In this document: in pieces, positions 1 through 7,830 of the stretch
Layout of the letters: every line of letters starts with the position of its first letter
How positions within the stretch are numbered: the first letter of the stretch is position 1
From: SYAN01 sp049459795
GTDB taxonomy: Bacteria; Actinomycetota; Actinomycetes; Nanopelagicales; Nanopelagicaceae
Length of the DNA: 31,660 nt
NCBI GenBank assembly: GCA_049459795.1
Contig: JBMUDS010000011.1
Location: 1-31,660 of the forward strand
Direction: 5' to 3'
Translations under genes and position numbers: made by a program
The notes under the pieces: generated by a model
Seen by the model: the letters and a program-made list of their open reading frames with translations, nothing else
Told to the model about the DNA's origin: nothing
The model's database searches: none

Positions 1-36
1 TAAGATACGCCCAGACTGATCTTCATTTGTCACCTG

Positions 37-747
37 GTGTGTGATTTCCGCTTTGAGCTATTTCAATGTCTACTCACCTCTATCAACGTATCTATAACTG
101 CTCTCTTCTTCTCATTCGCAGTATGTTTGATCTTCGCCATGATGAAGATGAGTAGATTTGCCATCTTCCGGGGAATCTCGACCGCATACGTCAACATCTT
201 CCGAGGAATCCCAGCCCTCGTGAGTGTCATCTGGGTCTACTTCGGCTGGTCACTTCTCTTCGGATACAACTTCACGGTCTACCAAGCAGGTGTCATTGCG
301 CTCACCTTGCTCTACTCCGCTTTTTTCTCCGAGATCTTCCGCTCTGCTTTGGAAGCGATTCATAAGGGCCAGCGAGAAGCGGGAATGGCTCTTGGTATGT
401 CGAGAGCGAGAATCTTCCGATCAGTAGTGATGCCACAGGCGCTGAAGATCGCCATTCCGAATATTGGAAGCATGTTCATCGGAATGATCAAAGATACGTC
501 GACATTCACTGTGATCGGTCTTGCGGAGTTGGTCTACATCATGCAAAACATCAACTCACAGTATTTCCAGCCATTCGTCCTCTACACCGCCGCCGCCGGT
601 CTCTACGTCGCAGCGGCATTCCTCGTAGATTTCATCTTCCGAGGTATCGAGCGTGGCTTCAGCTACCCGAAGCAGAGCGCAATCAAGAGATTTCTCACTC
701 GCAAGAAGCGAGCTCAGGTTCAAAGATTGGTTGAGGCCAATTCGTGA
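37..747 (+). CDS. Polar amino acid ABC transporter permease
   Basis: This is an inner-membrane permease of the HisM/GlnP (polar amino acid) class. It would form the import channel together with an ATPase that is not in the window. The sequence shows several hydrophobic segments (about residues 10-36, 60-78, 83-105 and 185-205) and the EAA loop that docks the ATPase at residues 114-134 (EAGMALGMSRARIF, then PQ). An in-frame stop at the very first bases shows the gene is complete at its 5' end; the chosen start is GTG at 37, and no Shine-Dalgarno site is visible before it. The 236-residue length is normal for the family. The gene is followed after 52 bp by a matching solute-binding protein, so the two very likely serve one importer. 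Polar amino acid importers of this class also carry opines in Agrobacterium, which fits the oxidase genes downstream, but the substrate is not readable from sequence. Confidence 0.9.
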   Translation: MCDFRFELFQCLLTSINVSITALFFSFAVCLIFAMMKMSRFAIFRGISTAYVNIFRGIPALVSVIWVYFGWSLLFGYNFTVYQAGVIALTLLYSAFFSEIFRSALEAIHKGQREAGMALGMSRARIFRSVVMPQALKIAIPNIGSMFIGMIKDTSTFTVIGLAELVYIMQNINSQYFQPFVLYTAAAGLYVAAAFLVDFIFRGIERGFSYPKQSAIKRFLTRKKRAQVQRLVEANS

Positions 748-799
748 ACCAACTTCTTGTTTGTGAGAAAGATAAACCCATCCAACGTTCGGAAGGAAA

Positions 800-1627
800 A
801 TGATGCGAAAGAAGCTATCGCTACTCGTCGCAATCGCAATGTCCCTCACTGTGGCTCTCACAGGAAGTGGTGCAGCGAATGCAAACGTCGATACCTCTCA
901 GCTGAACCTCGTGAAGAAGGGCTCACTCGTCGTGGGCATGACTTTGCAGTTCCCGCCACAGATGTATCTCAATGCTCGTCAAAAGCCAGCTGGATACGAC
1001 TACCAGCTGCTTCGAAAGCTTTCAAAGGATCTCGGACTCAAGCTTGAGATCCGCAACCTCGCCTTTGCTGGCCTCATCCCAGGACTTGTCGCAAAGCAGT
1101 TCGACATGGTTTCAGTAGGCCTTGGCAAGAATCCAGATCGTGAGAAGTCGATGACCTACGTAGGTGAGTACATGCCTTACAGCACCATCCTCATCTCCGG
1201 TAGGAACGACAAGACTCCTGCCACCATTGCTGGTTGGAACGTAGCTGGAAAGAAGATCACTGCTCTGCAGGGATCACTTGCTGCTACTAAGGTCAAGGAA
1301 GAGTTCCCTAATGCGACTCTGGTTGAATTCCCAACCCAAGATGCAGCCTTCCTTGAAGTGGCATCAGGTCGTGCAGATGGCATCGTTGCTGAGGCGAATC
1401 TCTTCGGATTCTTCAACAAGAACAACCCAGGTCTCCTCAAGCAAGTTCCACTTGCTAAGGATCTCCGAAACTACTTCGGACACTGGACTGTTCAGCTCGG
1501 CAATACAGCACTTCAAACCGAGCTCAAGAACTGGCTCTGCGAGCAAAACGAATCAGGTTGGCTTGCAAAGACATTCCGACGAGAGATGGGCTACAAGATG
1601 CCTGCTCTCCCAGAGTGCACTGCCTGA
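800..1627 (+). CDS. Amino acid ABC transporter substrate-binding protein
   Basis: This is an exported binding protein of family 3 (SBP_bac_3), the partner of the permease just upstream. It starts with a signal peptide: MMRKK, a hydrophobic core to about residue 22, then an AxA-type site near residues 25-29 (AANANVD). There is no lipobox Cys in the signal region. The mature part has the family pattern, with GSLVVGMT near the N-terminus, a QFDMVSVGLG segment around residue 97 and ALQGSLAA in the second lobe. Two ATG codons (800 and 803) follow GGAAGG at 791-796. The second gives the better 6-nt spacing, so the protein may be one residue shorter. A strong hairpin follows the gene and separates it from the oxidase genes. 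Confidence 0.9.
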   Translation: MMRKKLSLLVAIAMSLTVALTGSGAANANVDTSQLNLVKKGSLVVGMTLQFPPQMYLNARQKPAGYDYQLLRKLSKDLGLKLEIRNLAFAGLIPGLVAKQFDMVSVGLGKNPDREKSMTYVGEYMPYSTILISGRNDKTPATIAGWNVAGKKITALQGSLAATKVKEEFPNATLVEFPTQDAAFLEVASGRADGIVAEANLFGFFNKNNPGLLKQVPLAKDLRNYFGHWTVQLGNTALQTELKNWLCEQNESGWLAKTFRREMGYKMPALPECTA

Positions 1628-1649
1628 TCTAGAGATTCATTAGCTCGTC

Positions 1650-1685
1650 AAGAAGGGCAACTCGCTAAGTCGAGTTGCCCTTCTT
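1650..1685 (+). terminator. Strong intrinsic-type terminator after the binding protein
   Basis: A perfect 15-bp inverted repeat (AAGAAGGGCAACTCG and its complement) with a 6-nt loop starts 22 bp after the binding protein stop codon. The run after the stem is only moderately T-rich (TTCTTGCATTTG). It marks the end of the importer transcript and isolates it from the flavoprotein genes at 1737. Confidence 0.85.
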
Positions 1686-1736
1686 GCATTTGTAGGATGA
1701 GCACCTGACAATCATGAAGCGGGAGCAAGATTCAGC

Positions 1737-3173
1737 ATGAAGAATGTGACTGGCAATGATGTCGTAGTCATTGGTGGAGGCCCCGCCGGAATCGCTGCCG
1801 CCGCGACGGCTGCTTCACTTGGACTCAGCGTCGCGCTCATCGATGAACGTGTCACCTTCGGTGGTCAGATCTTCAAACGCGTCGGTCCAGGTTTTGACCT
1901 CAAGGAAAGAGAGTCACTTGGCAAGGATTATTCGCGTGGTTCTGACTTGATCGATGAGCTCCAACATTCGAATGTCTCGCTCTTTCCTTCGACCACGGTT
2001 CTGACGTTTGATGAGGGAAAAGTCATTACCTCGCACCCCGATGACGGTGTGAAGGCTTTCGATTTCTCATCCATCGTCATCGCGCCGGGTGCCTATGACA
2101 GACCCGTTGCGTTCCCAGGATGGACATTGCCGGGTGTCATGACTGCGGGAGCAGTGCAGACTCTGGTCAAGACTCAGCGGATCTCTCCTGGAAAGAGGAT
2201 CTTCTTCGCAGGGAGCGGACCGCTCGCACTCGCCTTCTCAGCACAATTGATCTCACTTGGTGCCCCTGTCTTTAAAGTGATCGAAAGTGCACCCTTCCCA
2301 TCACCTGTAGATGCGCTTCGACTCGCAATGCGCGTCGGCGGGAATCTCGACCTAGCCCGCGATGCCGTGAAATATCGAACTGCTCTTCTTAAGGCACGGG
2401 TTCCTTTCCGCTATGGCCGAATCATCGTTCGCGCTGAAGGTGCTGGACGTATTGAGAGCGTCACTCATGCCAAGGCGGATCGAGATTGGAATCCCATTCC
2501 AGGAAGCGAGATCACCGAAGAGTGCGATGCTCTCTGTGTCGGTTATGGCTTCTTTCCCTCCCATGAACTCTTCCGATTGGTCGATTGCGAGTTCTCCTAT
2601 GACGAGAACAAGGGTGGCTTCTCGGTCGTCAAGGACGAGTGGGGTGCGACCAGCATCGACTCTGTCTATGCCGTGGGCGACGGTACTGGCGTCACTGGTT
2701 CATATTCCGCCGTAGCCCAAGGTCGCTTGGCTGCGCTTCGTATCGCAGAGCGTTCCGGAAGGATCTCAATCGCAGAACGAGATCAGAAGGCGTCGCCATT
2801 GAAACGCGAACTCCGCGCGCGTAATCGTTTCCAGCAAGCGCTCAACAAGATGTTCGACGTTGGCGCCGGTATCTACCGACTCGCAGATAGCGAGACCGTG
2901 ATCTGTCGCTGTGAATCGGTGAAACGTTCATCGATTGATCCGATCATCGATTCGACCGATGATGTCTCGGTAGTGAAGGGGATCTCGCGGGCAGGAATGG
3001 GGCTCTGCCAAGGAAGGAACTGCCAGAGGCAGATCGCTGCCATGATCTCTGAGCGTCACGGCAAGCCGATGGCGAAGATCGCTTTCCAGACACCAAGATT
3101 CCCTGTGAAGCCAGTCGAGATCGGTTCCATCGCTGATGAGACGATCCGTGACGAGAAGTACTTCATAACATGA
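1737..3173 (+). CDS. FAD/NAD-binding alpha subunit of an opine/D-hydroxyproline-type dehydrogenase (HcnB-like)
   Basis: This is the larger flavoprotein subunit of a membrane-associated or cytoplasmic heteromeric amino acid dehydrogenase. Relatives are NoxA/OoxA (opine oxidases), the FAD subunits of D-hydroxyproline dehydrogenase and HcnB. The FAD-binding loop GGGPAG lies at residues 13-18, a second dinucleotide fold (FFAGSGPLAL) follows, and GDGTG is near residue 315. The C-terminal BFD-like domain has four cysteines, Cys390, Cys392, Cys424 and Cys429 (CxC-x31-C-x4-C), which should hold a [2Fe-2S] cluster. The gene overlaps the beta subunit by ATGA at 3170-3173, so the two are translationally coupled. 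The start ATG at 1737 has only a distant GGGAG. The 478-residue length is typical. The substrate cannot be told from sequence. Confidence 0.85.
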   Translation: MKNVTGNDVVVIGGGPAGIAAAATAASLGLSVALIDERVTFGGQIFKRVGPGFDLKERESLGKDYSRGSDLIDELQHSNVSLFPSTTVLTFDEGKVITSHPDDGVKAFDFSSIVIAPGAYDRPVAFPGWTLPGVMTAGAVQTLVKTQRISPGKRIFFAGSGPLALAFSAQLISLGAPVFKVIESAPFPSPVDALRLAMRVGGNLDLARDAVKYRTALLKARVPFRYGRIIVRAEGAGRIESVTHAKADRDWNPIPGSEITEECDALCVGYGFFPSHELFRLVDCEFSYDENKGGFSVVKDEWGATSIDSVYAVGDGTGVTGSYSAVAQGRLAALRIAERSGRISIAERDQKASPLKRELRARNRFQQALNKMFDVGAGIYRLADSETVICRCESVKRSSIDPIIDSTDDVSVVKGISRAGMGLCQGRNCQRQIAAMISERHGKPMAKIAFQTPRFPVKPVEIGSIADETIRDEKYFIT

Positions 3174-4381
3174 GTGATTTCCTTGTCGGCTATCTCTCTC
3201 ATACTCAAAATCACGAAGATCCACCGCGAGAGTGCGACGTACTCATCATCGGCGGTGGCCTGCTAGGAACATCGCTCGCCTATTATCTGGCGAAGACAGG
3301 AACCGAAGTAGTACTCATCGAGCGGGATGAGATCAACCGTGAGGCCTCAGGTACCAACGCTGGTTCATTCCACTTCCAAATCGCCCTCCATCAGTTGACT
3401 CCCGATATGACCGATTCAGAGAAGAAGCGTCTTGCTGATGAAGTGAAGCTGCAAGTAGATGCCGCGTCGCTCTGGGATTCACTTGAGAAGGAACTTGATG
3501 CAGACCTTGGAGTTCACTTCGATGGCGGCATCATGGTCGCTGAGACCGACGAGGAGATGCGAGTCCTCCAAGAGAAAGAAGATATCGAACGAAGCGCCGG
3601 CCTTGAGAGCCACATTCTCACCGGAGACGAGATGCGCTCATTCGCACCCTACTTGGCTCCTGACCTTGCTGGCATCTCTTTCTGTCCACGTGAAGGACAT
3701 GCCAATCCCCTGCTCGTCGGACCCACCTATGCCTATCGAGCTGTCGAACGTGGCGTTCAGATTCGCACCGGATGTGGAGCCACGTCGATAAAGACCTTGA
3801 CCAGCGAAAGCCATCGATTCCTAGTCACTACGAATAAGGGAGTGATCAAGGCGAATCGCGTCGTCAATGCTGCCGGTGCATGGACTGCAGAACTATCCGC
3901 ACACCTTGGCCTCAATCTTCCGATGGGCCTCAGTGGCCTTCATGTCAATGTCACAGAGCCGCGAGAGTACTTCTTGAAGTCGATGATCCAACATATTGGG
4001 AGAAGACTCACACTCAAACAGACTCATAACAACACATTCATCATCGGTGGCGGCTGGCCATCGCGTGAGGAGATCTTCCCGAAGCGATATTCGAATATGT
4101 GGAGTTCTGCCGCCGGCAATCTCGCAGTCGCACTACGCGTCCTTCCTATGCTGAAGGATGTTCGATTGATCCGAACCTGGACTGGAGTATGGGCATATAC
4201 GAGAGATTTCAAGCCGATATTAGGTGAGTCAAGAAAAGTCCCGGGTTACCACGTCGCTATGGTCCCAACGGGTTTCACCTTAGGTCCCATGGTCGCCCAG
4301 ATGCTCGCCGAATACATGACCGCTCCTTCAGGCACAGTGAGACTTCCTGAAGAGTTCAGCGTGGATCGCGAAGTCGCCTGA
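3170..4381 (+). CDS. DadA-like FAD beta subunit of the amino acid dehydrogenase (OoxB/HcnC-like)
   Basis: This is a glycine/D-amino-acid oxidase family (DAO) flavoprotein that carries the substrate site of the heteromeric dehydrogenase. The FAD fold is near the N-terminus, with GGGLLG at residues 28-33 followed by EVVLIERDE. A REASGTNAGSFH segment follows, as in DadA and HcnC relatives, and the C-terminal GGGWPSREE and RTWTGVW motifs are typical. The start overlaps the alpha subunit stop (ATGA). The DHDPS-family gene follows after 46 bp in the same direction. A paralogue lies at 7831-8982. Members of this family act on opines, D-hydroxyproline, proline or sarcosine-like substrates, and the choice here is open. 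Confidence 0.85.
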   Translation: MSDFLVGYLSHTQNHEDPPRECDVLIIGGGLLGTSLAYYLAKTGTEVVLIERDEINREASGTNAGSFHFQIALHQLTPDMTDSEKKRLADEVKLQVDAASLWDSLEKELDADLGVHFDGGIMVAETDEEMRVLQEKEDIERSAGLESHILTGDEMRSFAPYLAPDLAGISFCPREGHANPLLVGPTYAYRAVERGVQIRTGCGATSIKTLTSESHRFLVTTNKGVIKANRVVNAAGAWTAELSAHLGLNLPMGLSGLHVNVTEPREYFLKSMIQHIGRRLTLKQTHNNTFIIGGGWPSREEIFPKRYSNMWSSAAGNLAVALRVLPMLKDVRLIRTWTGVWAYTRDFKPILGESRKVPGYHVAMVPTGFTLGPMVAQMLAEYMTAPSGTVRLPEEFSVDREVA

Positions 4382-4427
4382 TAAAGATTGAAGCACCAGA
4401 ACCAACCCAGGAAAGAGGCAAAGGTAG

Positions 4428-5351
4428 ATGGACCGCAATTCAGTTGATTGGAAAGGTTATTGGCCGGCTGTTCCCACTCCGTTCGCAGAGAATGGCGAGA
4501 TCGATTGGGGGCTCTATGATCAACTAATCGATTGGTATCTCGAGCGCAAAATGCAAGGCCTCTTCATCAATGGAACCACCGGTGAATGGTTCTCTCAAAC
4601 TCATGAGGAGCGACGAAAAGTCGCGGAATTCATCGCAAAGAAGGTCGGTGGCCGCATCCCCGTCGTCATCGGCGTGACCACTTTCACTGCAAAGGAATCC
4701 ATCGAGCTCGCGAACCACGCGCTCTCTGTTGGCATCGATGGTGTCTGCTCTTCTGCCCCGGCATATTCGAAGACGCTTCCTGACGAGACTGTTGCTTACT
4801 TCGAGACCCTCTCCAACGAGATCAACGGTCCGATCATGATCTACAACTGGCCACATGGTTCAGGTATCGAGATCGCGGGTGAATTGGCTGAACGACTTGC
4901 CTATATCGAGAAGATCGTCGCTGTGAAAGATTCGACACCGAATGGCGAACAATTCTTAGAAACCACGAAGCGATTGATCGGCAGCGTTCGCATCTTCGGT
5001 AACTTCATGGTGCCAACGAATCTTGACTTCTTGCTTGCTCATGGCGGCGATGGCACGATCGGTGGCGGCAGCATCTTTGGTCGTCCTGACTCGCTCTATT
5101 GGGAGCATGTGTGGAGTGGTGAGATTGAGCAAGCAAGGAAGCATGCTGAGCGCAATCTCCGACTTCTTGAGGCGTTATGGCTGCCTGGTGGTTGGGCTGG
5201 GAAGTGGGGCGCTTACCAGAGCCAATTGAAGGCGATCATGGCCATGATCGGTGCTCCTGGTGGAACTGTCCGGCCACCACGCCTGCCGATCACCGATGAG
5301 AAGTCTTTGGACGCAATCCGAACAGTGCTCAAAGATTTCAACTTGGTCTAA
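4428..5351 (+). CDS. DHDPS/NAL-family class I lyase or deaminase (copy 1)
   Basis: This is a TIM-barrel Schiff-base enzyme of the dihydrodipicolinate synthase / N-acetylneuraminate lyase family. The key residues are visible: GTTGE at 49-53, the catalytic Tyr139 in IYNWP and the Schiff-base Lys167 in VAVKDST. The 307-residue length is standard. In hydroxyproline breakdown a member of this family (HypD/LhpC) deaminates pyrroline-4-hydroxy-2-carboxylate, the product of the D-hydroxyproline dehydrogenase that resembles the two genes just upstream. That reading rests on context. An aldolase for a keto sugar acid is an equal alternative from sequence alone. It is unlikely to be the lysine-pathway DapA, given the setting and the presence of a second copy at 9055. 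A weak AAAGG site precedes the ATG. Confidence 0.8.
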   Translation: MDRNSVDWKGYWPAVPTPFAENGEIDWGLYDQLIDWYLERKMQGLFINGTTGEWFSQTHEERRKVAEFIAKKVGGRIPVVIGVTTFTAKESIELANHALSVGIDGVCSSAPAYSKTLPDETVAYFETLSNEINGPIMIYNWPHGSGIEIAGELAERLAYIEKIVAVKDSTPNGEQFLETTKRLIGSVRIFGNFMVPTNLDFLLAHGGDGTIGGGSIFGRPDSLYWEHVWSGEIEQARKHAERNLRLLEALWLPGGWAGKWGAYQSQLKAIMAMIGAPGGTVRPPRLPITDEKSLDAIRTVLKDFNLV

Positions 5352-5371
5352 TCTTCGAAACTATTCGAAGA
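5352..5371 (+). other. Perfect inverted repeat between the DHDPS and VOC genes
   Basis: TCTTCGAA and TTCGAAGA form perfect 8-bp arms around ACTA, starting one base after the upstream stop codon. A second small palindrome, TAATCGGATTA, lies at 5378-5388. No T-run follows, so a pause or processing site, or an operator for the VOC gene, fits better than a strong terminator. Confidence 0.5.
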
Positions 5372-5423
5372 GACGGAATAATCGGATTACTCAAAGTGTA
5401 CGAGTGAAACAAGGGAGGAAGCG

Positions 5424-6368
5424 ATGAGCAATTTCCAAGGAGTCGATCACGCAGGTATCGGCGTTGCGGATATGGATGTCGCATTCGATTACTGGATGCA
5501 TAAGCTCGGCTTCACTGAAGTCTTCTTTGATTACACCGGTCCAGTCCCGGGTCTTGAAGAGATCACGAAGACTAAAGCGACGAAGGCTCGCATTGTGATG
5601 CTTGGACATAAGAACACCACGCGATTGGGTCCCGGAAAGGTCAAGTTAGTCCAACGCCTCGATACCGACCAGGCACCTCCTTATCCCGCAGGCATCGGAT
5701 ATGGCGAAGTCGGACTTGCTGAGGTCTGCTTGCACACGCTCCATACGGAGAAGATCTTCCGTGAACTCGTCGACAACCATGGCGTGAAGTCACTCATGGA
5801 ACCGCTCTCCGCTGCTGTCGGGGAGCAACAGATCGAACTCGACATCGCTTATTTCGCTGATCCATGGATGGGTAAGGTCGAATTGATCGATTGGAAGGGA
5901 CTCTGGACCTCGCGTCCGGCGAAACCTCGAATCGAAGGCGTCAATCACGTTGCCTTTGGCGTCCATGACATGAAGGTGACGACAGATTTCTATCAGCAAC
6001 TCGGTTTCACCGATCGGATCTTTGAATCGACCGAGTTCTTTGGACCGATGGCCCCTTGGTATCAGGTGGGTCGCGCTCTTCCAGGACATCACATGACGCT
6101 TTGGCTCTCTGGAAAAGGCGCAGGTATCGAGCCTGTACGCCTCACTCCGCTGTGGGAAGACTGCCGTGGTGAATGGGGTCATGTTGGCCCGATGGATTTC
6201 GGTATTGGTGTGCAGAACATCAAGAAGGCGGTCGAAGAACTGAAGCGACTTGGTATTGAGATGCACTCGGACATCCAAACTCTCGATGTCGGAACTTCAG
6301 AGTTCAAGTATCTCTACTTCAAGGATCCAGACGATCAATACGTCTCGATCGTGGAGACTTCTTACTAA
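5424..6368 (+). CDS. Two-domain VOC family dioxygenase-like protein
   Basis: The protein has two vicinal-oxygen-chelate domains (about residues 5-156 and 170-313), as in extradiol and 4-hydroxyphenylpyruvate-type dioxygenases. Candidate metal ligands are His9 and Glu153 in the first domain (VDHAG, KVELID), and His175, His222/223 and Glu311 in the second (VNHVAFG, GHHMTLW, SIVET). A strong GGGAGG site lies 5 nt before the ATG. It follows the DHDPS-like gene by 72 bp in the same direction and ends 5 bp from the converging gamma subunit gene. It could be a ring- or keto-acid dioxygenase or an isomerase/epimerase of the VOC fold. An epimerase would fill a gap in a hydroxyproline-like route, but nothing in the sequence proves it. 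The product is not recognised beyond the fold. Confidence 0.75.
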   Translation: MSNFQGVDHAGIGVADMDVAFDYWMHKLGFTEVFFDYTGPVPGLEEITKTKATKARIVMLGHKNTTRLGPGKVKLVQRLDTDQAPPYPAGIGYGEVGLAEVCLHTLHTEKIFRELVDNHGVKSLMEPLSAAVGEQQIELDIAYFADPWMGKVELIDWKGLWTSRPAKPRIEGVNHVAFGVHDMKVTTDFYQQLGFTDRIFESTEFFGPMAPWYQVGRALPGHHMTLWLSGKGAGIEPVRLTPLWEDCRGEWGHVGPMDFGIGVQNIKKAVEELKRLGIEMHSDIQTLDVGTSEFKYLYFKDPDDQYVSIVETSY

Positions 6369-6373
6369 AGGGC

Positions 6374-6691
6374 CTAAGCAGTCAGACCTTTTTGGGTCTG
6401 GACTTTCATGCCTTCTTTCACCCAGGTCATGCATGCACGCGTGTTCGGCACATCATCGACGATGACAAGACAATCGAAACAAACTCCCATGCCACAGAAG
6501 ACTCCACGCGGCTGACCTTCTGTTGTTGTGCGCATCGCGACTTTATCTTCGAGCATCATCACTGTTGCGACGCTCTCACCTTCGAATGCAGTGACTCTTT
6601 TATCGTCGATGAGAAATGTCACTTCTTTGCCACGTACAACGTCTTCATCTTCGATGCGAAAACTATGTGCGGATCCTTCGGAGTGAGTCAT
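6374..6691 (-). CDS. [2Fe-2S] gamma subunit of the heteromeric amino acid dehydrogenase (HcnA-like)
   Basis: This is a small ferredoxin-fold protein with the cysteine pattern C-x4-C-x2-C-x12-C (Cys66, 71, 74 and 87 in the 105-residue form), the layout of HcnA and of the small subunits of D-hydroxyproline and opine dehydrogenases. It has the FEGESVATVMM helix usual for the family. It should pass electrons within the complex formed with the alpha (1737) and beta (3170 or 7831) subunits. The gene is on the opposite strand, 2 kb from its partners, with its 3' end facing the VOC gene. The start used is ATG 6691, because the alternative TTG at 6739 would run into the opposing gene at 6728. Neither has a clear ribosome site. 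Confidence 0.75.
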   Translation of the reverse strand: MTHSEGSAHSFRIEDEDVVRGKEVTFLIDDKRVTAFEGESVATVMMLEDKVAMRTTTEGQPRGVFCGMGVCFDCLVIVDDVPNTRACMTWVKEGMKVQTQKGLTA

Positions 6692-6714
6692 GAATCGAGT
6701 CTGCCAAGTTGGGA

Positions 6715-6720
6715 TAGGAT
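6715..6720 (+). promoter_or_regulatory. -10 element for leaderless or short-leader OYE gene
   Basis: TAGGAT ends 7 nt before the ATG at 6728, fitting the TANNNT rule for leaderless actinobacterial transcripts. The same bases contain AGGA at 8-nt spacing, so a Shine-Dalgarno role cannot be excluded. Confidence 0.4.
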
Positions 6721-6727
6721 TTTCAAC

Positions 6728-7816
6728 ATGACTTCTCAACTCTTCTCACCGTTGACTATTCGTGGAGTTGAATTCAAGAACAGAGTCTGGGTCAGTCCCA
6801 TGTGTCAGTACTCTGCTGATGAAGGCGTCGTCGGAACGTGGCATTTGGTCCATCTTGGATCCTTTGCGACAGGTGGAGTGGGCTTGATCATGGTCGAAGC
6901 GACTGCGGTCATGCCGAACGGTCGAATTTCGATTGGATGTCCGGGCATCTGGAATGAGAAGCAAGCTGATGCTTTCAAACCCTCCATTGAATTTGCACAT
7001 AGCCAAGGCTCTTTGATCGGTATTCAACTCGCCCATGCTGGTCGAAAAGGCTCAACCATGAAGCCATGGGACGACCATGAGATCGCATCAGCTGACGAAG
7101 GAGGTTGGGTGGCGATCGCGCCGAGCGCTATTCCCTATAAGGACTTCCCAGTCCCACACGAGATGACCATTGCGGAGATTGAAGATGCGAAGAAATTATT
7201 TGTTGAGGCTGCCATCCGATCAGAGCAGGCTGGCTTTGACCTCGTTGAGATTCATGCTGCGCATGGCTATCTCTTCCATCAATTCCTCTCCCCTTTGACC
7301 AATACTCGTACCGATCAATTCGGTGGGTCATTGGAGAATCGAATCCGCTTCCTCGTCGATACAGCACGTGAGGTGAGGACTTCGTTGAAGGAGAGCACTC
7401 CTCTCTTCGTGCGAATCTCAGCGACTGACTGGGTAGAGGGAGCATGGGATCTTCCCGATGCGATAGAACTCTGCAGAGCGCTCAAGTCTGTTGGCGTCGA
7501 TCTCATTGATGTTTCATCAGGTGGCACGGTGCACGATGCGAAGATCACCACGGGTCCTGGATACCAAGTTCGATTTGCTCACGCCATCAAGGAGGAAGTC
7601 GGAATTCTGACTTCTGCAGTCGGTCTGATAACCGAGGCGGTGCAAGCAGAAGAGATCATCGCCTCAGATCAAGCAGATGCCGTCATGATCGGTCGCCAGA
7701 TGCTGCGCAACCCTCGTTGGGCTATAGCTGCAGCAGAGGAACTCGGCGAGAAGATCCCATGGTCGTTACAGCTAGAGCGTTCCCGCCGTATTGGTGCACG
7801 AAAGTCGCCTCAATAG
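6728..7816 (+). CDS. Old Yellow Enzyme family FMN ene-reductase, YqjM type (copy 1)
   Basis: This is an FMN-dependent NAD(P)H:flavin oxidoreductase of 362 residues, the size of Bacillus YqjM. Cys26 in SPMCQY, the FMN-tuning cysteine of YqjM, and the adjacent Tyr28 are present. The substrate-binding His pair is at 176 and 179 (EIHAAHGY), and SGGTVHDAK and GRQMLRNP form the phosphate site. It reduces activated C=C bonds or related groups. The start is set by homology at ATG 6728; the frame stays open upstream to 6392, but that part covers the gamma subunit on the other strand and is not family-like. A paralogue is at 22100-23200. Within this island it might reduce an unsaturated intermediate, but the true substrate is unknown. 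Confidence 0.88.
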   Translation: MTSQLFSPLTIRGVEFKNRVWVSPMCQYSADEGVVGTWHLVHLGSFATGGVGLIMVEATAVMPNGRISIGCPGIWNEKQADAFKPSIEFAHSQGSLIGIQLAHAGRKGSTMKPWDDHEIASADEGGWVAIAPSAIPYKDFPVPHEMTIAEIEDAKKLFVEAAIRSEQAGFDLVEIHAAHGYLFHQFLSPLTNTRTDQFGGSLENRIRFLVDTAREVRTSLKESTPLFVRISATDWVEGAWDLPDAIELCRALKSVGVDLIDVSSGGTVHDAKITTGPGYQVRFAHAIKEEVGILTSAVGLITEAVQAEEIIASDQADAVMIGRQMLRNPRWAIAAAEELGEKIPWSLQLERSRRIGARKSPQ

Positions 7817-7830
7817 TTCGACAGTAGAAC

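Noticed and set aside
5790..6278. 162-residue minus-strand ORF inside the VOC gene
   Set aside because: Shadow of the well-supported VOC gene.
1737..6691. Hydrogen cyanide synthase HcnABC
   Set aside because: The subunits are of the same superfamily, but hcnABC genes are adjacent, and the DHDPS-family and amino acid importer neighbours point to amino acid catabolism.
6392..6727. In-frame 112-residue N-terminal extension of the Old Yellow Enzyme
   Set aside because: It does not resemble the family, overlaps the [2Fe-2S] subunit gene on the other strand, and ATG 6728 gives the exact YqjM N-terminus with Cys26.
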